37,868 bases of DNA. Source: Flavobacterium sp. (lineage in GTDB: Bacteria > Bacteroidota > Bacteroidia > Flavobacteriales > Flavobacteriaceae). Positions within the stretch are counted from its first letter, which is position 1, and each line of letters begins with the position of its first letter. The notes beneath the pieces were generated by a model that was given only the letters and a program-made list of their open reading frames with translations, did no database searches and was not told the DNA's origin. Both the position numbers and the translations under genes were made by a program. Shown piece by piece: positions 33,261-37,868 of this stretch. The stretch covers positions 1-37,868 of the forward strand of contig JASLHL010000329.1 in assembly GCA_030152225.1 (NCBI GenBank). Direction: 5' to 3'.

Positions 33261-34712
33261 GTGCCATTTGAAACTATGACCTTAGATAACCCAACCTATA
33301 AAGAAGCCCTACAACACCCTATCTTTGAGATTATTACCCAAGCCGCAGCAAACTTGAAGGTAGATGCTTATGTAATTGGCGGTTTTGTACGCGATTTTTT
33401 ATTGCAAAGAGATACAAAAAAAGACATTGATATTGTTGCCGTTGGCAGTGGTATTGCATTGGCTTTAGCCGTATCAGAATTGTTACCCAATCACCCTAAA
33501 GTTCAGGTATTTAAAAACTATGGCACAGCCATGTTGCGCTATGACGACATTGACATTGAGTTTGTTGGTGCGCGCAAAGAATCCTATCACTTTGACAGCC
33601 GCAAACCCGTGGTGGAAGATGGAACACTTGCTGATGACCAAAACAGAAGGGATTTCACGATCAACGCCTTAGCTTTGTCGCTCAGTGCAGCTACCTTCGG
33701 ACAATTGGTTGATCCCTTTAATGGGATTGAGGATTTAAAAAACAAATTAATCCGCACGCCTTTAGATCCCGATATCACTTATTCGGACGATCCTTTGCGT
33801 ATGATGCGCGCCATTCGCTTTGCGACCCAGCTCGATTTTACCATTGAGGAGGCTTCGATCGAATCCATTACAAAGAATGCAGATCGCTTGGAGATTATTT
33901 CAGGAGAGCGTATTGTCGATGAATTGAATAAAATTCTACTGGCAGACAAACCGTCTAAAGGGTTTTTGTTGCTGTATAAAACGGGCCTACTTCACTTGAT
34001 TTTACCCGAGTTAATTGCGTTAAACCAGGTAGAAGAAATCGAAGGACATACCCATAAAAACAACTTTTATCACACCCTGGAGGTGGTGGATAATATTGCA
34101 CAAAATACGGACGACGTGTGGTTGCGTTGGGCGGCCCTTCTGCACGATATTGGAAAAGCACCAACTAAGCGCTTTTCTAAAAAACAAGGTTGGACCTTTC
34201 ACGGCCATGAATTTTTGGGCAGTAAGATGGTTAAGACGATCTTTACTCGCCTCCATATGCCGTTGAATCAAAAGATGAAATTTGTACAACAAATGGTCAT
34301 GATGAGTTCAAGACCTATTGTTTTATCACAAAAAGAAGTAACGGACTCTGCCGTTCGCCGATTAGTTTTTGATGCAGGCGAAAATGTAGAGGATTTAATG
34401 ATTCTATGTGAGGCAGATATCACAACTAAAAACCCTAATAAGTTTAAAAAATACCACCACAACTTTCAACTGGTTCGCCAAAAGATTGTTGAAGTGGAAG
34501 AAAGGGATCACATCCGCAATTTTCAACCGCCAATTACGGGAGAAGAGATTATGGCGCTATTCAATCTACAACCCTGTAGAGAAATTGGCACTTTAAAAGA
34601 AGCGATTAAAGAAGCTATTTTAGAGGGCGTTATTCCAAATGAATATGACGCAGCATACGAATTTATGTTGGCAAAAGCGGAAAAAATGGGACTAACAATT
34701 GTAAATAAATAA
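33261..34712 (+). CDS. CCA-adding tRNA nucleotidyltransferase with HD domain
   Basis: 483 residues. The nucleotidyltransferase domain has GGFVRDFLL and the catalytic KKDIDIV (about residues 39-57); RRDFTINALALSL and DPLRMMRAIRFATQLDF follow. An HD domain (WAALLHDIGKAPTKR) begins near residue 288. It builds or repairs the 3' CCA of tRNAs. It is needed here, since the three tRNA-His genes of this window do not encode CCA. The frame opens with GTG at 33261, 3 nt after the tsaC stop; ATG at 33276 is an equally good start. Co-transcribed with tsaC and probably ctaA, which starts 4 nt after the stop. Confidence 0.93.
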   Translation: MPFETMTLDNPTYKEALQHPIFEIITQAAANLKVDAYVIGGFVRDFLLQRDTKKDIDIVAVGSGIALALAVSELLPNHPKVQVFKNYGTAMLRYDDIDIEFVGARKESYHFDSRKPVVEDGTLADDQNRRDFTINALALSLSAATFGQLVDPFNGIEDLKNKLIRTPLDPDITYSDDPLRMMRAIRFATQLDFTIEEASIESITKNADRLEIISGERIVDELNKILLADKPSKGFLLLYKTGLLHLILPELIALNQVEEIEGHTHKNNFYHTLEVVDNIAQNTDDVWLRWAALLHDIGKAPTKRFSKKQGWTFHGHEFLGSKMVKTIFTRLHMPLNQKMKFVQQMVMMSSRPIVLSQKEVTDSAVRRLVFDAGENVEDLMILCEADITTKNPNKFKKYHHNFQLVRQKIVEVEERDHIRNFQPPITGEEIMALFNLQPCREIGTLKEAIKEAILEGVIPNEYDAAYEFMLAKAEKMGLTIVNK

Positions 34713-34716
34713 TACT

Positions 34717-35754
34717 ATGAAAAGCTCTTTTTTACCTTTGGCGAAAATTTCACTTGTACTCGTGTACTTGGTGATCTTCGCAGGAGCAGCGGTTCGGATG
34801 ACTGGTTCGGGCATGGGATGTCCAGATTGGCCAAAATGCTTTGGTTACTACATTCCGCCAACTGACGAAGAAGTTCTGATGTGGCAACCTGATCGCCTTT
34901 ACGAAAAGGGACACATGATTATTCACGATGACGCACTCTGGAAAGCAAAAGACACATTCACCACCTCTTCTGTTTACGACGAGACACATTGGGAAAAATA
35001 CACCAAACACGATTACGCCAAATTCAATCCTCAACACACCTGGACAGAATACGTCAATCGCCTCTGTGGTGCCCTAGCGGGGCTAGCCTGTCTTGCTTTG
35101 GCTATTGCTTCCTTTAGCATGTGGAAAACCAGAAAAATACTCGTTTTCGCGTCTTGGTTGGTGGTGTTCTTAATGGGCTTTCAAGCTTGGCTGGGGGCAA
35201 CGGTTGTATACTCTGTTCTCAACCCAATCAAAATTACCGTTCACATGGTGATGGCCCTAGTGATTGTAGCCTTGATCATCAACATTATTAAAATTGCCAA
35301 GAACAAAACCGAAATCAAAAAATACAATGCAACTTTCCGCGTATTAACGGTTATCACGCTATTGTTAACCTTAGCTCAAGTGGTATTGGGAACCCAAGTA
35401 CGCGAATTTGTAGACGAACAAGTAAAAGCGGGAATTACCAATGAGCATTTGTGGTTAAATGACCCTACGCTACAGTTTTACATCCACCGCAGCTTCTCCA
35501 TTCTCGTTTTTGTTTTAAACTTTTATTTATTCTTTTTAAACAAAAAACTAAACTTGGGATTCTCTAAGGTAAAATGGGTGGCTATTCTCCTCGTTTTGGA
35601 GATTCTAACAGGTATCTTAATGCAGTACGCCCATTTCCCATTTGGCTCTCAAGCAGCGCATTTAGTCCTTGCCTCCATCCTGTTTGGAGTACAGTACTAT
35701 CTGTTCTTAGAGGCGAGAAAATGCTACTACAGCGGCAAAAGCTCCTTAGACTAA
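34717..35754 (+). CDS. ctaA: Heme A synthase CtaA/COX15
   Basis: 345-residue membrane enzyme that oxidises heme O to heme A for cytochrome oxidases. The signature RMTGSGMGCPDWPKCFG lies in the first loop, with haem-ligand His residues in the helices (for example TVHMVMA, YIHRSFS, AAHLVLA) and EYVNRLCGAL. There are about eight membrane spans, with a larger extracytoplasmic loop at residues 50-110, a common flavobacterial trait. Last gene of a plus-strand run from tsaC and closed by a terminator. No cytochrome oxidase genes are near it. Confidence 0.93.
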   Translation: MKSSFLPLAKISLVLVYLVIFAGAAVRMTGSGMGCPDWPKCFGYYIPPTDEEVLMWQPDRLYEKGHMIIHDDALWKAKDTFTTSSVYDETHWEKYTKHDYAKFNPQHTWTEYVNRLCGALAGLACLALAIASFSMWKTRKILVFASWLVVFLMGFQAWLGATVVYSVLNPIKITVHMVMALVIVALIINIIKIAKNKTEIKKYNATFRVLTVITLLLTLAQVVLGTQVREFVDEQVKAGITNEHLWLNDPTLQFYIHRSFSILVFVLNFYLFFLNKKLNLGFSKVKWVAILLVLEILTGILMQYAHFPFGSQAAHLVLASILFGVQYYLFLEARKCYYSGKSSLD

Positions 35755-35772
35755 ACTTGTATACAATATAAA

Positions 35773-35819
35773 AAGAAAAAAGACGTTTACTTACTACGGT
35801 AGTTAAGCGTCTTTTTTTT
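35773..35819 (+). terminator. Terminator after ctaA
   Basis: Stem AAAAAAGACG...CGTCTTTTTT with an internal second helix (TTACTAC with GTAGTTA region), then a T8 run. It starts 18 nt after the stop. Confidence 0.8.
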
Positions 35820-35898
35820 GACTTACTTAGGTTACCCCAGAATAGAACCCAATTTTATAACAAATAGATCACTACTCCCTTAATAAACCCTTAAATCA

Positions 35899-35931
35899 TT
35901 TGGAACATTAGATAAAAACCCTGTATTTTTG
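35899..35931 (+). promoter_or_regulatory. Promoter of the TagD-like gene
   Basis: TTTG (35899-35902), 21 bp, TATTTTTG (35924-35931), a full consensus. The leader to the ATG at 36009 is about 70 nt. Confidence 0.6.
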
Positions 35932-36008
35932 CACTTATTATCAGAAAGTTTAACCGTATTGCATCTTACAACAAGCATTTCGATTTTAAACTTTTAACCC
36001 CCATTGCT

Positions 36009-36449
36009 ATGACAACGAAAAAAATTGGTATTACATTTAGTTCTTTTGACTTGTTACATGCAGGTCACATCAAGATGTTAGAAGAAGCTAAACGTCAGTG
36101 TGATTATTTAATTGTAGGTTTACAAACTGACCCTACGATTGATAGACCCGAAAAGAATAAGCCTACACAAACTGTAGTAGAGCGTTATATTCAACTAAAA
36201 GGATGCAAATTCGTGGATGAAATTGTTCCGTACACTACAGAACAAGATTTAGAAGACATCCTACGTGCCTTTCATATTCACGTAAGAATTATCGGTGATG
36301 AATATGCAGAAAAAAACTTTACAGGTAGAAGTTACTGTGAAGAAAAGGGCATTGAGTTGTATTATAACGCAAGAGATCATCGGTTCTCCAGCAGTTCCTT
36401 GCGAAAAGAAGTCGCTGAAAAAGAAAACGGAAAAGTAATTGCGATGTAA
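36009..36449 (+). CDS. Cytidylyltransferase/adenylyltransferase-family protein (TagD-like)
   Basis: 146-residue nucleotidyltransferase with the FDLLHAGHIKML motif (HxGH at about 17-20) and the C-terminal RFSSSSLR, the counterpart of the RTEGISTT motif of glycerol-3-phosphate cytidylyltransferase. Enzymes of this group activate a phosphorylated alcohol or sugar with CTP or ATP for envelope polymers or lipids. The substrate cannot be told from the sequence; no glycan or teichoic acid genes are near. It has its own promoter and terminator, so it is a single-gene unit. Confidence 0.88.
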   Translation: MTTKKIGITFSSFDLLHAGHIKMLEEAKRQCDYLIVGLQTDPTIDRPEKNKPTQTVVERYIQLKGCKFVDEIVPYTTEQDLEDILRAFHIHVRIIGDEYAEKNFTGRSYCEEKGIELYYNARDHRFSSSSLRKEVAEKENGKVIAM

Positions 36450-36455
36450 GCATAT

Positions 36456-36488
36456 AAGCCTGAGACGATTGTCTTGGGCTTTTTTTTT
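36456..36488 (+). terminator. Terminator after the TagD-like gene
   Basis: AAGCCTGAGAC pairs with GTCTTGGGCTT (two G-U pairs) around GATT and is followed by T8. The G-rich 7-nt array begins at the next base. Confidence 0.85.
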
Positions 36489-36551
36489 GGGAAAAGGGAG
36501 ATGGGAGATGGGAGATGGGAAAAGGGAGATGGGAGATGGGAAAAGGGAGAT
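36489..36551 (+). repeat. 7-nt array, nine units, after the TagD-like gene
   Basis: Units GGGAAAA and GGGAGAT alternate irregularly in exact phase for 63 nt. The G-rich strand is plus, the transcribed strand of the preceding gene. Confidence 0.93.
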
Positions 36552-36552
36552 G

Positions 36553-36644
36553 ACCGTTCACTGTTTACGGTGGCTCACTCATTTATCTCACCTAGTTTAT
36601 ATTTGTTTTGGTGTTCGATGAACCTACACTGCGTTTCGGTTTCT
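36553..36644. repeat. 92-bp direct repeat, copy 1
   Basis: Identical to 36823-36914 apart from two bases (GGCTCAC versus GATTCAC). It lies between two 7-nt arrays. It contains small hairpins (CCGT/ACGG, GTTC-GAT-GAAC). Confidence 0.9.
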
Positions 36645-36686
36645 CATCTCCCTTTTCCCTTTTCCACTTTCCACTTTCCCTTTTCT
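36645..36686 (-). repeat. 7-nt array, six units
   Basis: CATCTCC, CTTTTCC twice, ACTTTCC twice, CTTTTCT. It begins with the same three units as the array at 36915. The purine strand is minus. Confidence 0.85.
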
Positions 36687-36744
36687 CATAACAGAGATCC
36701 CTAGGATGCGACCCTTCGTTCCCTCAGGACACCATCAATAGAAA

Positions 36745-36829
36745 GCATTTTTCTTTAGTAGAAAAAATAAGTAGGACGAGGTTGTCATGCTGACGAAGGA
36801 AGCATCGCATTGGTTAATCTATACCGTTC
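36745..36829. repeat. 85-bp dispersed REP-like element, copy 2
   Basis: Differs from 29687-29771 at two positions (C to T). It overlaps the start of the second 92-bp repeat by 7 bp. Confidence 0.85.
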
Positions 36830-36914
36830 ACTGTTTACGGTGATTCACTCATTTATCTCACCTAGTTTATATTTGTTTTGGTGTTCGATGAACCTACACT
36901 GCGTTTCGGTTTCT
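36823..36914. repeat. 92-bp direct repeat, copy 2
   Basis: Second copy of 36553-36644, offset 270 bp. It ends exactly at the first unit of the next 7-nt array. Confidence 0.9.
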
Positions 36915-37026
36915 CATCTCCCTTTTCCCTTTTCCCTTTTCCACTTTCCCTTTTCCACTTTCCCTTTTCCCTTTTCCACTTTCCCTTCTCCACTTTCCCT
37001 TCTCCAATCACCACTCACCACTTACC
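36915..37026 (-). repeat. 7-nt array, sixteen units, mixed families in one phase
   Basis: 112 nt = 16 x 7. CATCTCC, then CTTTTCC/ACTTTCC/CTTCTCC, ending AATCACC, ACTCACC, ACTTACC. The last three are the unit type of the arrays at 12255 and 20165, so two families join without losing register. The purine-rich strand is minus. Confidence 0.93.
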
Positions 37027-37027
37027 A

Positions 37028-37069
37028 CAAAAAAAAATCCTGTCCAGGGAAAGTGGCCTGAACAGGATT
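37028..37069 (-). terminator. Orphan minus-strand terminator
   Basis: On the minus strand AATCCTGTTCAGG pairs with CCTGGACAGGATT (one mismatch), loop of 8, followed by T9. No recognised gene lies upstream of it on that strand within the window. Confidence 0.8.
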
Positions 37070-37868
37070 CGTATGATAAATACGGAATAGATTAAATTCT
37101 CGGTATCGTATTCCTTAAGATTGCAGTGTGGATCACGGTAAAAACAAATTCTATTGACTTCAAATATTTTTGCAATACGTTGAATCTTTCCCCTTCCTTA
37201 TTTATCTTGGTGTAAACAAAAAACAAATATTCTTTCTAAAATTAGTAGGCAACACTAGTGTACTTTTTTATCATCCAATAGGTTGTAACGCGTCTGTTTC
37301 GTTTTTAACTCTTACTGTAGTTTACAAAACTTAAAAAAAATCTCGTTACTAAGTATAACGCAACATTATCCCTTTTATTTTCTCAAATGAAGATAAAATT
37401 ATTATTTATCTCCAAATGCGTTGATTTTGGGCCCAAGTTCAGGAGTTATTCCCTTGACTTAGATTTTATAAATATAGTAATTTATACCATATAAATACAT
37501 TTTTTATTAAAAAAACAAAAAATACCAATCACAAACCACAAATAAAGAAACAAACATCATATTTAACATAAAAATTAATTCACATTGTTTAATTTTTAGT
37601 TAATTAACTAACTAAACACCGAATTCAATTCAAGAAAAACGGAAATAAAAGCCTGTTTTAGGATAAAAAAATGCACAAAACCACCCCTATTTTTCTTTTC
37701 AAACAAAATTACCTGCTTTTTATGTCGGGCATAAACAAGCAGGTAGGATGCCGATAAGCAGCACAAAAATAACGCAGTAGGAGTTGTTTTTATTACATAC
37801 AAAAACTAGTTAGAAAGAGCTTTTAGTAATTTTTCACCTTGATGACACTAGGTGTAAGCCATTTCAGC
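37070..37868. other. 0.8-kb AT-rich end of the window, no convincing gene
   Basis: A 44-codon minus-strand frame (37092-37226, TTG start) ends 23 nt before the terminator above, but has no family resemblance. A long hairpin with a 1-nt bulge (ACCTGCTT-TTTATG and CATAAA-C-AAGCAGGT) lies at 37711-37744. Frames of 60 codons are weak. The last 46 bases could be the 3' end of a minus-strand gene beyond the window, which I cannot judge. Confidence 0.4.

Noticed and set aside
36474..37090. Frames of 60-83 codons around the arrays after the TagD-like gene
   Set aside because: Low-complexity translations of heptamers and the 92-bp repeat; no start context or family.
37608..37802. 64-codon minus-strand frame
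   Set aside because: Crosses a strong hairpin, no family resemblance, AT-rich region with chance frames.
37823..37868. 3' end of a minus-strand gene running off the window
   Set aside because: Only 15 codons are visible; nothing identifies it.

Overview
The window looks like chromosomal DNA of a member of the Flavobacteriia (Bacteroidota), possibly Myroides-like; the genus is a guess. The signs are an AT-rich sequence, several promoters of the Bacteroidota type (TTG, about 19 bp, then TAnnTTTG), an OstA-like LPS-transport protein, DUF349 and DUF4374 proteins, a SusC/FecA-like TonB receptor with an N-terminal carboxypeptidase-like domain, bacillithiol synthesis (bshB1), menaquinone genes, and tRNA genes without an encoded CCA end.

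Layout. 1-2904: end of a RelA/SpoT ppGpp enzyme, a Fur-family repressor and purA, closed by a strong terminator. 2967-5083: an orphan DUF2235/Tle1-like hydrolase and 0.8 kb without a gene, sitting inside what is otherwise a housekeeping block. 5084-12218: OstA-like protein, class III aminotransferase, TPR protein, aroE and a large DUF349 protein. 12317-13522: a multi-span membrane protein. 13736-19618: a tight minus-strand operon for TonB receptor, DUF4374 lipoprotein, secreted esterase and YncE-like propeller, very probably iron/siderophore uptake. 19816-23653: four-helix-bundle protein, small membrane protein, MATE exporter and a PchR-like AraC regulator. The AraC gene and the TonB operon share a near-identical palindromic box (19678-19696 and 22557-22575), which suggests one iron regulon. 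23770-28443: a CI-like repressor, carbonic anhydrase plus SulP transporter, a small secreted protein and a GNAT-Nudix fusion. 29277-30189: HxlR regulator and three tandem tRNA-His genes with promoter and terminator. 30261-32495: minus-strand menI-like, menF-like and bshB1 operon. 32685-36449: tsaC/sua5, CCA-adding enzyme, ctaA and a TagD-like nucleotidyltransferase. 36450-37868: no convincing gene; repeats, an orphan terminator and AT-rich sequence.

The most unusual feature is a set of tandem arrays with an exact 7-nt period (12255, 19703, 20165, 28446, 29773, 36489, 36645, 36915). Their unit sequences differ, but the phase is kept, sometimes through several unit families in one array. Most lie just 3' of a gene or terminator with the G/purine-rich strand on the transcript side, they flip orientation between convergent genes, and three of them provide the stop codon of the neighbouring gene. 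Two of them abut an 85-bp REP-like element (29687, 36745) or a 92-bp duplicated element (36553, 36823). I see no recognised defence system, CRISPR array, prophage or insertion sequence.
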